Below are positions 1-6,184 of a DNA stretch of 11,687 nucleotides, piece by piece. The notes beneath the pieces are model-generated. The model was not told the origin of the DNA. It was given only the letters and a program-made list of their open reading frames with translations, and did no database searches. How positions within the stretch are numbered: the first letter of the stretch is position 1; each line of letters starts with the position of its first letter. This stretch comes from an uncultured Bacilli bacterium (GTDB lineage Bacteria; Bacillota_I; Bacilli_A; RF39; UBA660), in the NCBI GenBank assembly GCA_934096315.1, contig CAKOLT010000027.1, positions 1 to 11,687 on the forward strand. The letters run 5' to 3'. The position numbers and the translations under genes are program-made.

Positions 1-66
1 TCAGTTGGTTAGAGCACCTGCCTTACAAGCAGGGGGTCATAGGTTCGAGTCCTATATCGCCCACCA
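1..66 (+). tRNA. tRNA-Val(TAC), 5' end cut off by the window edge
   Basis: The anticodon stem CCTGC/GCAGG encloses loop CTTACAA, giving anticodon TAC (reads GTA). T stem ATAGG/CCTAT with loop TTCGAGT is at 39-55. The acceptor 3' strand ATCGCCC, discriminator A and encoded CCA end at 66. About 11 bases (5' acceptor strand and start of the D arm) lie before base 1. It is the first visible member of a five-tRNA run. Its U34 is a likely substrate for the wobble-uridine enzymes encoded at 6175-8768 (inference). Confidence 0.95.
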
Positions 67-72
67 TTTTTT

Positions 73-148
73 GCCGAAATGGCGCAACTGGTAGCGCAAC
101 TGACTTGTAATCAGTAGGTTGCGGGTTCGATTCCTGCTTTCGGCACCA
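73..148 (+). tRNA. tRNA-Thr(TGT)
   Basis: Complete cloverleaf: acceptor GCCGAAA/TTTCGGC, anticodon stem ACTGA/TCAGT around loop CTTGTAA (anticodon TGT, reads ACA), T arm with TTCGATT loop, and encoded CCA. It starts six bases after the Val gene. The acceptor stem nearly matches that of the second threonine tRNA at 3430-3503. U34 makes it another likely substrate for hydroxylation/methoxylation by the U32 and TrmR proteins of this window (inference). Confidence 0.97.
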
Positions 149-154
149 TTTTAT

Positions 155-238
155 GGAGGGGTAGCGAAGTGGTCAAACGCGGCAGACTGTAAATCTGTTC
201 CTTCGGGTTCGATGGTTCAAATCCATCTCCCTCCACCA
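155..238 (+). tRNA. tRNA-Tyr(GTA)
   Basis: This is a class II tRNA with a long variable arm, as expected for bacterial tyrosine tRNA. Acceptor GGAGGGG pairs with CTCCCTCC-type 3' bases. Anticodon stem GCAGA/TCTGT (one G-T) holds loop CTGTAAA, anticodon GTA. T loop TTCAAAT and encoded CCA end at 238. Confidence 0.96.
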
Positions 239-252
239 TTAATTGGTTAGAT

Positions 253-327
253 TGCCTCGTAGCCAAGCGGTAAGGCACCACACTTTGACTGTGGCACGCG
301 CTAGTTCGAATCTAGCCGAGGCAACCA
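253..327 (+). tRNA. tRNA-Gln(TTG)
   Basis: Acceptor TGCCTCG/CGAGGCA has the U1-A72 pair typical of glutamine tRNAs. Anticodon stem CCACA/TGTGG encloses CTTTGAC, anticodon TTG (reads CAA). T arm CTAG-TTCGAAT-CTAG and encoded CCA close it. Confidence 0.96.
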
Positions 328-332
328 CTATT

Positions 333-408
333 GTTCCGTTAGCTCAGCAGGTAGAGCATTTGACTTTTAATCAAAGGGTCTGGAGTTCGAATCTCCAACG
401 GGACACCA
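333..408 (+). tRNA. tRNA-Lys(TTT)
   Basis: Acceptor GTTCCGT/ACGGGAC (one G-T), anticodon stem TTTGA/TCAAA, loop CTTTTAA with anticodon TTT (reads AAA), T loop TTCGAAT, encoded CCA. It is the last tRNA of the run and is followed by a hairpin and T tract. Confidence 0.97.
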
Positions 409-420
409 TTTTAAATATTA

Positions 421-449
421 AAGTCTTATAAATAAGGCTTTTTATTTTT
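421..449 (+). terminator. Intrinsic terminator of the tRNA operon
   Basis: An 8-bp stem (421-428 AAGTCTTA with 433-440 TAAGGCTT, one G-T) with a 4-base loop is followed by a T-rich run to 449. It lies 12 bases after the CCA of tRNA-Lys and ends the plus-strand transcript. It faces the pnp terminator at 481-520, so the two units converge. Confidence 0.85.
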
Positions 450-480
450 CTACTTACTACACTCATATAAAAGTTAGATA

Positions 481-520
481 TATAAAATAAAGAAAGTACT
501 AAACATTTGTACTTTCTTTA
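481..520 (-). terminator. Terminator of the rpsO-pnp operon, overlapping the pnp stop
   Basis: A perfect 12-bp inverted repeat (488-499 and 509-520) with a 9-base loop is followed on the minus strand by TTTTATA. The TAG stop of pnp (499-501) starts at the edge of the second arm, so the last pnp codons form the first arm of the stem. The plus-strand flank is also T-rich, so it may work in both directions. Confidence 0.82.
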
Positions 521-2661
521 TCTTTACCCTTATATAGTTCTTTTCTTGATAAATTTAATTTACCTTTCTTATCATATCCTGTAGCGACTGCTAAAACTTC
601 ATCTCCAACTTTAATGAAATCATTAATTTTTTCCACTCTTTTAGTATCTAACTGAGATATATGGATAAGTCCTTCAAGCCCAGGCCATAGTTCTACAAAA
701 ACTCCGAAATCTTGTATTGAAGTTACTTTACAGTTATAAACTTTACCAATTTCAACTTCTCTTGCTATATTCTTAATTCTCTCCATAGTCCTATCAATTA
801 CATCTTTATCTGTATGATAAATAATTACTCTACCATCATCCTCTAAATCAACCTTTACAGCATCTATATCTTGTACGGTTTTAACATTAGAGCACTCTAA
901 TATAATCTTAGTAATCATTTCTCCTCCACGACCAATAACATCCTTAATCTTATCTGGATTAATCATGAATGTAACCATCTTTGGAGCATATTTAGAAACT
1001 TCTTTTCTAGGAAATGGAATAGTATCAAGTATAACATCTAATATTTGAAGTCTTGCCTTTTTAGCCTGCTCCAAAGCTTCTTTTAGAATATCTCTATTAA
1101 TACCATCTATTTTAATATCCATTTGTAGTGCTGTAATACCATCTTTAGTACCTGCTACTTTAAAATCCATATCTCCAAGATGATCTTCCATACCTTGAAT
1201 ATCTGTTAAAATAGTATAATCATCTTCATGAGTGATAAGACCCATAGCAATACCTGCAACAGGTTTCTTAATTGGAACACCTGCAGCCATAAGTGCCATA
1301 GTACCTGCACATATAGTAGCCTGACTACTAGAACCATTACTTTCTAATATTTCAGATACTACCCTTATTGTATAAGGAAATTCTTCTTCATTAGGTATTA
1401 CATAAGATAATGCTCTCTCTCCTAAAGCACCATGTCCAATCTCTCTTCTACCTGGGGCACCATATCTACCAGTTTCTCCAACAGAAAAAGCTGGAAAATT
1501 ATAATGTAACATAAATCTTTTTGTATCCTCTATTCCAAGTCCATCAAGTATTTGATGTTCTCCAAGTGCTCCAAGAGTAACTGTAACTAAACTTTGAGTT
1601 TGACCTCTAGTAAATAAAGCACTACCATGACATCTAGGTAATAAATCAATATCAGTAGATAATGGTCTAATTTCATCCATTAATCTGCCATCTGCCCTAG
1701 TTTTCTCTTTAACAACAATATTTCTAAATAATTCATACTCTACACTATGGAATATTAAAGCAACTTTAGTAAGTAATTCTTTTAATTCTTCCATCTTCAT
1801 AGCATCTTCATTTTCTAGTTTATACTTTTCTATTACTTCTTCTTGTAAATTATCAATTGCACTATATTTTTCTAATTTATCTTTTATTCTAAGTGCTTTA
1901 TCAAGTCTATCTCTAACAAAACTATCTACTTCACTTCTAAGTTCTGGGGTTATTTCTAACTTATCATATTCCATTTTTTCTACCCCGATAGCATTAATAA
2001 CTTCTTCTTCAAAGGTAATTAATTTCTTAATAGCATCGTGTCCAAACATTAATGCTTCTAGCATATCATCTTCAGAAACTTCTCTAGCACCCGCTTCAAC
2101 CATGTTAATTGCATCAATAGTGCCTGCTACCGTAAGATCAATATCTGACTTCTCGCTTTGTTCTACAGTAGGGTTAATAACGAATTCTCCCTCTACTCTA
2201 CCTACTTTAACTGCCGCTACTGGACCATTAAACGGTATCTTACTAATAGATGTAGCTAGGGATGAAGCAAACAATGCTGTAAGTTCTGGAGAATTATCTT
2301 GATCTACTGATAACACTGTATTAACTATTTGTACTTCATTTTTAAAGTCTTCAGGAAATAATGGTCTAAGTGGTCTATCAATCATACGGGCTGCAAGTGT
2401 TGCTGCATCCGTAGGTCTTCCCTCTCTTTTAATAAATCCTCCAGGTATTTTACCTACAGAATATAACTTCTCTTGGTATAAAACCATAAGAGGAAAGAAA
2501 TCAGATAATAAGTTAGCAGTCTTACTAACAACAGCAGTACTAAGTACTACAGTATCTCCATATCTAACAAGTACAGCACCATCTGCTTGTTTAGCAACTT
2601 GTCCATGTTCTACTACTATCTTTCTTCCATAAAAATCTAATTCAAAAATTTTTTTATCCAT
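499..2661 (-). CDS. pnp: Polyribonucleotide nucleotidyltransferase (PNPase)
   Basis: This 720-residue protein is the phosphorolytic 3'-5' exoribonuclease of the cytoplasm. It releases nucleoside diphosphates during mRNA decay, normally as a trimer. The order is the usual one: two RNase PH domains, then KH (about 565-625) and S1 (about 637-706). Family motifs seen include PGGFIKREGR, FTRGQTQ, and the catalytic-core segment EDHLGDMDFKVAG. The KH loop reads IGRGGEM (around 576-582), where IGPGG is more usual. The frame is open further upstream into rpsO, but I chose the ATG at 2661: AAAAGGAG lies 8 bases before it and the protein then begins MDKKIFELDF, as in the family. It follows rpsO, the classic pairing, with a hairpin between the two genes. 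Identification is secure. Confidence 0.97.
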   Translation of the reverse strand: MDKKIFELDFYGRKIVVEHGQVAKQADGAVLVRYGDTVVLSTAVVSKTANLLSDFFPLMVLYQEKLYSVGKIPGGFIKREGRPTDAATLAARMIDRPLRPLFPEDFKNEVQIVNTVLSVDQDNSPELTALFASSLATSISKIPFNGPVAAVKVGRVEGEFVINPTVEQSEKSDIDLTVAGTIDAINMVEAGAREVSEDDMLEALMFGHDAIKKLITFEEEVINAIGVEKMEYDKLEITPELRSEVDSFVRDRLDKALRIKDKLEKYSAIDNLQEEVIEKYKLENEDAMKMEELKELLTKVALIFHSVEYELFRNIVVKEKTRADGRLMDEIRPLSTDIDLLPRCHGSALFTRGQTQSLVTVTLGALGEHQILDGLGIEDTKRFMLHYNFPAFSVGETGRYGAPGRREIGHGALGERALSYVIPNEEEFPYTIRVVSEILESNGSSSQATICAGTMALMAAGVPIKKPVAGIAMGLITHEDDYTILTDIQGMEDHLGDMDFKVAGTKDGITALQMDIKIDGINRDILKEALEQAKKARLQILDVILDTIPFPRKEVSKYAPKMVTFMINPDKIKDVIGRGGEMITKIILECSNVKTVQDIDAVKVDLEDDGRVIIYHTDKDVIDRTMERIKNIAREVEIGKVYNCKVTSIQDFGVFVELWPGLEGLIHISQLDTKRVEKINDFIKVGDEVLAVATGYDKKGKLNLSRKELYKGKDKESTNV

Positions 2662-2669
2662 ATAATCTA

Positions 2670-2677
2670 CTCCTTTT
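2670..2677 (-). promoter_or_regulatory. Ribosome binding site fixing the pnp start
   Basis: AAAAGGAG stands 8 bases before the ATG at 2661. No comparable site precedes the upstream in-frame ATG at 2775, which lies inside rpsO. This supports the shorter 720-residue protein. Confidence 0.85.
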
Positions 2678-2680
2678 CTA

Positions 2681-2714
2681 TTTTTAAAATTAAAGACACT
2701 CAAAAAAGAGTGCC
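2681..2714 (-). terminator. rpsO-pnp intergenic hairpin (leaky terminator or processing site)
   Basis: On the minus strand GGCACTC and GAGTGTC form a 7-bp stem (one G-T) with a six-T loop (2695-2714), then TTTAATTTT. It starts 11 bases after the rpsO stop. It could terminate part of the transcription, so that S15 is made in excess of PNPase, or protect or process the rpsO mRNA end. In E. coli this interval carries a terminator and RNase sites; the role here is inferred from position. Confidence 0.6.
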
Positions 2715-2725
2715 TACTGTTTACT

Positions 2726-2995
2726 TTATTTTCTAAGTCCAAGACTACTAACAACTTCACGATATCTCTTAACATCAGTCTTAAGTAAATAATTTAATAA
2801 ACTTCTTCTCTTACCTACTTTAATTAAAAGACCTCTTTTAGAATGTTTGTCTTGTTTATGTTTTTTTAAATGATCTGTTAAAGCTTTAATTTCTTCTGTA
2901 AGTATTGCTATTTGTACTTCTGGAGAACCAGTATCTTTTGGATCTCTTTGGTACTTTTTAACAATAGCAGTCTTAACATCCTTATTAAGTGCCAT
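2726..2995 (-). CDS. rpsO: 30S ribosomal protein S15
   Basis: This 89-residue protein has the standard length for S15, which binds 16S rRNA at the central-domain three-way junction early in 30S assembly. Family segments are clear: DTGSPEVQI (21-29), the KHKQDKHSKRGLL region, and KRRSLLNYLL towards the C-terminus, ending SLGLRK. The ATG at 2995 follows a very strong AAAGGAGGT (3002-3009). It is the first gene of a two-gene operon with pnp. Its leader carries a hairpin whose loop is complementary to this ribosome binding site, which fits known S15 feedback on its own translation. Confidence 0.98.
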   Translation of the reverse strand: MALNKDVKTAIVKKYQRDPKDTGSPEVQIAILTEEIKALTDHLKKHKQDKHSKRGLLIKVGKRRSLLNYLLKTDVKRYREVVSSLGLRK

Positions 2996-3001
2996 ATTAT
3001 A

Positions 3002-3051
3002 CCTCCTTTAATTATTTTCACTTATTCCTAGTAATTCGTAAGGAGTACGAA
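3002..3051 (-). promoter_or_regulatory. rpsO leader: hairpin with anti-Shine-Dalgarno loop
   Basis: In the minus-strand leader a perfect 6-bp stem, TTCGTA (3046-3051) with TACGAA (3035-3040), holds a five-base loop CTCCT (3041-3045). That loop is the exact complement of AGGAG at 3003-3007 inside the rpsO ribosome binding site. Loop-to-site pairing would give a pseudoknot that hides the start. S15 is known to control its own mRNA by binding structured leaders, in E. coli through a pseudoknot. That this leader binds S15 is inference. Confidence 0.5.
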
Positions 3052-3075
3052 GAACCAAGATATAAGAACAATTTA

Positions 3076-3104
3076 ATAATACACTATATTTTAAAAATAT
3101 GCAA
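3076..3104 (-). promoter_or_regulatory. Probable rpsO-pnp promoter
   Basis: -35 TTGCAT (3099-3104), spacer of 17, -10 TATTAT (3076-3081). The -10 is good (5/6) but the -35 is weak. The start point would be near 3069, giving a leader of about 75 bases that contains the hairpin at 3035-3051. Confidence 0.55.
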
Positions 3105-3376
3105 GTGTTTTTGCAAATATTTTTATCTTTTTACTATTTTTTTTAGTAATATTTATATTTTTTTAATACTTTACAAAATAACTATTTTAGCAACTATGAA
3201 GTATTGGATCTTTAAAAAAATTTCTATCGCACAAAGTGTTGACATAAGTCTAAGTAGTGTTTTTATTTTGGATATTGATATTATATGTACAACTTTTAAT
3301 GAGATGATTTTTCGTTAAAAAAACTTAGAATGAATAAGATTATATGTTTCTATTTATCCGTCTGTTCTTCTCTTGG
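3105..3376. other. AT-rich intergenic stretch, no gene recognised
   Basis: This stretch lies between the rpsO promoter and the tRNA-Thr terminator. It is very AT-rich with T and A runs. A plus-strand frame is open through 2989-3318 but lacks a ribosome binding site, starts inside rpsO, and encodes a low-complexity hydrophobic sequence, so I do not call it. A small stem (TTACTA/TAGTAA, 3131-3149) is too weak to interpret. Confidence 0.5.
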
Positions 3377-3419
3377 TAAAACATAAATAAACTCAAACGG
3401 AAATAAGTAGTTCGAGTTT
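3377..3419 (-). terminator. Terminator of the uppP/tRNA-Thr unit
   Basis: A 10-bp stem (3389-3398 with 3410-3419, one G-T) with an 11-base loop is followed on the minus strand by ATTTATGTTTT. It begins 10 bases after the CCA of tRNA-Thr. Confidence 0.75.
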
Positions 3420-3429
3420 CCTATCAATC

Positions 3430-3503
3430 TGGTGCCGAATGACAGAATTGAACTGTCCTCTGAAGCTTACCATGCTTCTATTCTACCACTAAACTAATTC
3501 GGC
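3430..3503 (-). tRNA. tRNA-Thr(GGT)
   Basis: A 74-base tRNA with encoded CCA. Acceptor GCCGAAT/ATTCGGC; anticodon stem GAAGC/GCTTC around ATGGTAA, anticodon GGT (reads ACC/ACT); T stem GACAG/CTGTC with loop TTCAATT. G1-C72, C2-G71 and G35-U36 agree with threonine identity, and the acceptor matches tRNA-Thr(TGT) at 73-148 in all but one pair. Oddities: A at position 32, a D stem with two G-T pairs, and a 4-base variable region. It lies only 9 bases after the uppP stop, so it is probably co-transcribed with uppP. Confidence 0.9.
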
Positions 3504-3526
3504 AAAAAGGTATTATCTAAAGATAA
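3504..3526 (-). terminator. Weak hairpin over the uppP stop
   Basis: On the minus strand TTATC and GATAA form a 5-bp AT-rich stem that includes the uppP TAA (3513-3515), then TACC and five Ts directly before the tRNA-Thr gene. It is too weak to be a clear terminator; partial read-through into the tRNA seems likely. Confidence 0.35.
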
Positions 3527-4313
3527 CAAACCCTATAATAACAAGTCCAAGCACTACCCTATAAATAGCAAATACTTTGAAACTTCCCTTTTTAAGATAC
3601 TCTAGTAAGAACTTAATAACAAGTATTCCTACTATAAAACTAGATAAAACCCCTAGTACAAACTCTGTATTAAAAACAAAATCTTTAACACTAACAAGAA
3701 CTGCTGCCGCTATCATTGGAGTTGAAAGTAAGAAAGAAAATTTTGCAGCACTCTCTCTATCTATCTTAAGACCTCTAGCAACAGTCATGGTAATACCTGA
3801 TCTAGATGTTCCTGGAAAAGCTGCTGCTAGAGCTTGAGAAATACCAATTAAAAATGCTTGTTTAAAATTAATTTTCTCATACCTAACTCTAGTCTTACAC
3901 TTTTCATCAACTAGATATAAAATAATACCCATAATAATTAAAGCTCCTGATATAGCAAGCATTTCTTTATTCATAGTATTAAATATCTTCTCTGATACCT
4001 TTTCCAAAATAATACCAAGTATTCCTGCAGGTATTGTAGCAATTACAATATACCAAAACATTCTTCCATTAACACTATCTTTCTTCTTTACAAGTTTCTT
4101 AAAACCAGAGGAAATTAAATCAAGCCAATCTCTAAAAAAGAATATTGTAATAGCAAGAAGTGTTCCAAAATGAAGGGCAATATCAAAACTATCTGGTATT
4201 TCACTCCATCCTAAAAGCCATGGAAATATATTTAAATGGGCAGAAGAACTTACTGGAAGAAGTTCTGTAAGCCCCTGAATAATTCCTAATATTATACTTT
4301 GTAATGCGGTCAT
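3513..4313 (-). CDS. uppP: Undecaprenyl-diphosphatase UppP (BacA)
   Basis: This 266-residue polytopic membrane enzyme removes a phosphate from undecaprenyl diphosphate, returning the carrier lipid for peptidoglycan and other wall polymers. It can give bacitracin tolerance. The two family signatures are present: QGLTELLPVSSSAH (13-26, with Glu17) and FPGTSRSGIT (166-175, with Arg171). H48 in DIALHFGT also fits. Length is normal for the family. Several hydrophobic segments are evident, including 84-103, 116-134 and the last 50 residues. The ATG at 4313 has AAGGAGG a few bases upstream. It has its own near-consensus promoter between tig and this gene and is followed closely by tRNA-Thr(GGT). Function is secure. 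Confidence 0.97.
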   Translation of the reverse strand: MTALQSIILGIIQGLTELLPVSSSAHLNIFPWLLGWSEIPDSFDIALHFGTLLAITIFFFRDWLDLISSGFKKLVKKKDSVNGRMFWYIVIATIPAGILGIILEKVSEKIFNTMNKEMLAISGALIIMGIILYLVDEKCKTRVRYEKINFKQAFLIGISQALAAAFPGTSRSGITMTVARGLKIDRESAAKFSFLLSTPMIAAAVLVSVKDFVFNTEFVLGVLSSFIVGILVIKFLLEYLKKGSFKVFAIYRVVLGLVIIGFVIFR

Positions 4314-4352
4314 AATATCCTCCTTAAAACAATATATTACATCTACCTATTA

Positions 4353-4381
4353 AGTATAACAAACTTAAACAAAGTTGTAAA
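4353..4381 (-). promoter_or_regulatory. Promoter of uppP (and probably tRNA-Thr)
   Basis: -35 TTTACA (4376-4381, 5/6), spacer of exactly 17, -10 TATACT (4353-4358, 5/6). The start would be about 33 bases before the uppP ATG. The -35 box directly follows the tig terminator stem. Confidence 0.8.
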
Positions 4382-4382
4382 G

Positions 4383-4401
4383 AAAAAGTTATTAACTTTT
4401 T
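4383..4401 (-). terminator. Terminator of greA-tig, overlapping the tig stop
   Basis: On the minus strand AAAAAGTT and AACTTTTT form an 8-bp stem with a 3-base loop, then CTTTACA. The TAA stop of tig (4392-4394) lies in the hairpin. The stem is AT-rich, so efficiency is uncertain. Confidence 0.6.
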
Positions 4402-5624
4402 AAAATATCAATAACTTTATCAATCAATATATTATTTCTTATAAATTCTTCTCCACCATTCATAAGTACTTGTTCTTTAGTAAGATTAAATTTCTCACAA
4501 GTTTCTTCAACTTTCTTATTAAAATCTTCTTCGCTAACTTCTAAGTTCTTTTCTTTTATTATTTCTCTAATTAAGTATTTAGTCTTAACTCTAATTTCTG
4601 CATCCTTTAGAAATTCTTTTAATAACTCTTCTTTAGTTTTATTAAAATGACGTAAATAGTCTTCTTCTAAAAGGCCATATCTAGATGCTTTATTTAATTC
4701 TTCTTGATACATACTATTAGCTTCTTCCTCTAATATTTCCTCAGCAATTTCTCCACTTAAATTAGCTACAGCAGCCTTAATAAGTTCTTCAGCATACTCA
4801 TTTTCTGCATTTTTTTCTTTTTGGCTAGTAAGTTCTTTTTTAATTTCATTTTCTAAGTCTTCTTTAGAATTAATATTTTCCATACCAAGATCCTCAAAGA
4901 ATTCTTTATTAAGCTCTGGAATAACTCTAGTCTTAACGTCATTAACAGTAACTTTAAAGACAACTTTTTGACCCTTTAATTCATCACTATGATAGTTCTC
5001 TGGAAAAGTTAATTCTAGATCTTTCTTATCACCTTTCTTAAGACCAATTAGACCTTCTTCAAAGCCCGGAATAAATGTATTACTACCAATAGTTAAAGAA
5101 TAATTTTCACCTTTACCACCATCAAAAGCAGTATCACCTTTATAGCCAACATAATCAATTACTACAATATCACCATCTTCAATTGCTCCATCTTTTTCTA
5201 CTACTTCTGCATAATCTCTTTGAATACCTTTAATAGCCTCTTCTATATCTTTTTTAGAAACCTTAACTTCTTTTTTCTTAATACCTAAATTAGTATATTG
5301 TCCAAGAGTAAGTTTAGGATCTGTAATAAATGTAAATTTTATCTCTACACCATTATCATCTATATTTAAAATTTCAATTTTAGGTTCTAATATAGGAATA
5401 ATCTTACCTTCTTTAATTACTTTATCATATTCTCTATTAATTAATTTATTAGTAGCTTCTTCCATAATTGGTGCCTTACCATATTTTTTTTCAAAAATAT
5501 TTCTTGGAGCAGTACCAGGTCTAAACCCATCAATTTTTTTCTCCTTACTAACCTTTTTGTAAGATTCATCCATTAATTTTTTCCAGTCTTCACCTTCAAT
5601 TTTTACAATAATTTCTTCCTTCAT
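4392..5624 (-). CDS. tig: Trigger factor (ribosome-associated chaperone/prolyl isomerase)
   Basis: This 410-residue cytoplasmic chaperone binds near the ribosome exit tunnel and helps nascent chains fold. Domain order: ribosome-binding domain with the signature GFRPGTAP (33-40), FKBP-type prolyl isomerase domain (about 150-232, including PGFEEGLIGLKKGDKK), and the helical C-terminal chaperone domain (about 233-410). The N-terminus is about 10 residues shorter than in E. coli or B. subtilis, so the first strand of the tail domain appears to be missing. The start is nonetheless well supported: AAGGAGG lies 8 bases before the ATG. That site overlaps the greA stop codon (13 bases between the genes), so translation is probably coupled. 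It is transcribed with greA. Confidence 0.96.
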   Translation of the reverse strand: MKEEIIVKIEGEDWKKLMDESYKKVSKEKKIDGFRPGTAPRNIFEKKYGKAPIMEEATNKLINREYDKVIKEGKIIPILEPKIEILNIDDNGVEIKFTFITDPKLTLGQYTNLGIKKKEVKVSKKDIEEAIKGIQRDYAEVVEKDGAIEDGDIVVIDYVGYKGDTAFDGGKGENYSLTIGSNTFIPGFEEGLIGLKKGDKKDLELTFPENYHSDELKGQKVVFKVTVNDVKTRVIPELNKEFFEDLGMENINSKEDLENEIKKELTSQKEKNAENEYAEELIKAAVANLSGEIAEEILEEEANSMYQEELNKASRYGLLEEDYLRHFNKTKEELLKEFLKDAEIRVKTKYLIREIIKEKNLEVSEEDFNKKVEETCEKFNLTKEQVLMNGGEEFIRNNILIDKVIDILKS

Positions 5625-5637
5625 TTTAAGTTCCTCC

Positions 5638-6102
5638 TTATAATATTTCTAATATTTCAACGTCATATTTTCCATTTGGACTATCTACTTTGCAAATACT
5701 TTTTGCTTTAGCCCCCATTATAGCTTTAGCAAGTGGGGATTCATTAGAAATTTTATTTTCTGATGGATCTGCTTCTTTGGATCCTACGATACGATATTCT
5801 TCAATATCATCATCATCTACATACTTAATCTTAACAGTAGTACCAAGACTTACTACATCAGTATTAGTCTTTTCTATAAGTTCTGCTGTTTCTAATATTT
5901 TTTCTAACTCTAATATTCTGCCTTCAATCTGTGCTTGCTCATTTCTTGCAGCATCATAATCTGCGTTTTCAGATAAGTCTCCAAGAGCTCTAGCATCCTT
6001 TAAGGCTTTTATTATTTCTGGTCTTTTAACATCTCTTAAATAATTAAGTTCTTCTTCAATTTCTAAAAATCCTTCATTTGTTAAATATACTTTGTTTGAC
6101 AT
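5638..6102 (-). CDS. greA: Transcription elongation factor GreA
   Basis: This 154-residue protein rescues backtracked RNA polymerase by inserting a coiled coil into the secondary channel and stimulating transcript cleavage. The N-terminal coiled coil (about 8-75) carries the tip motif ALGDLSENADYDAA with acidic residues D42 and E45, which hold the catalytic metal. The C-terminal FKBP-like domain follows (about 80-154), with GTTVKIKY and the SPLAKAIMGAK segment. Length is normal. AGAGGTGA precedes the ATG. It is the first gene of a greA-tig operon with its own strong promoter. In B. subtilis greA also lies downstream of yrrMNO, with udk between; udk is absent here. Confidence 0.98.
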   Translation of the reverse strand: MSNKVYLTNEGFLEIEEELNYLRDVKRPEIIKALKDARALGDLSENADYDAARNEQAQIEGRILELEKILETAELIEKTNTDVVSLGTTVKIKYVDDDDIEEYRIVGSKEADPSENKISNESPLAKAIMGAKAKSICKVDSPNGKYDVEILEIL

Positions 6103-6128
6103 TCAATTTCACCTCTTAACATTTCAAA

Positions 6129-6157
6129 ATTTTACTATTAAATTTAAATTTTGTCAA
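6129..6157 (-). promoter_or_regulatory. Promoter of greA-tig
   Basis: Consensus -35 TTGACA (6152-6157), spacer of exactly 17, -10 TAAAAT (6129-6134, 5/6). The start falls roughly 20 bases before the GreA ATG, giving a short leader. It begins three bases after the hairpin that ends the upstream U32 gene. Confidence 0.85.
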
Positions 6158-6159
6158 GT

Positions 6160-6184
6160 AAAAATATACCTTTTTTATATTTTT
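6160..6184 (-). terminator. AT-rich hairpin over the U32 gene stop
   Basis: On the minus strand AAAAATATA and TATATTTTT form a perfect 9-bp stem with a 7-base loop. The TAA stop (6175-6177) lies across the edge of the 5' arm. The stem is made only of A-T pairs and has no separate T tract beyond the arm, so termination may be partial and allow read-through into greA. Confidence 0.45.

Noticed and set aside
1..408. tRNA run as an integration site for a mobile element
   Set aside because: No integrase, repeated tRNA 3' end or foreign-looking DNA is seen next to it; the neighbours are housekeeping genes.
243..431. Plus-strand open frame of 62 codons
   Set aside because: It lies across tRNA-Gln and tRNA-Lys; its sequence is a translation of tRNA genes.
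2662..2775. Longer PNPase beginning at 2775
   Set aside because: The extra 38 residues are unlike the family, overlap rpsO, and the ATG at 2661 has its own good ribosome binding site.
3239..3267. Possible plus-strand promoter (TTGACA with TTTATT after 17 bases)
   Set aside because: The -10 is poor and no gene, RNA or terminator follows on the plus strand before the opposing uppP/tRNA-Thr unit.
2989..3318. Plus-strand open frame of 109 codons upstream of rpsO
   Set aside because: It starts inside rpsO, has no ribosome binding site, is low-complexity hydrophobic sequence from AT-rich DNA, and covers the rpsO promoter and leader.
3320..3350. Second terminator after tRNA-Thr (weak stem before seven Ts on the minus strand)
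   Set aside because: The stem is only about 4 bp and a good terminator already lies at 3377-3419.
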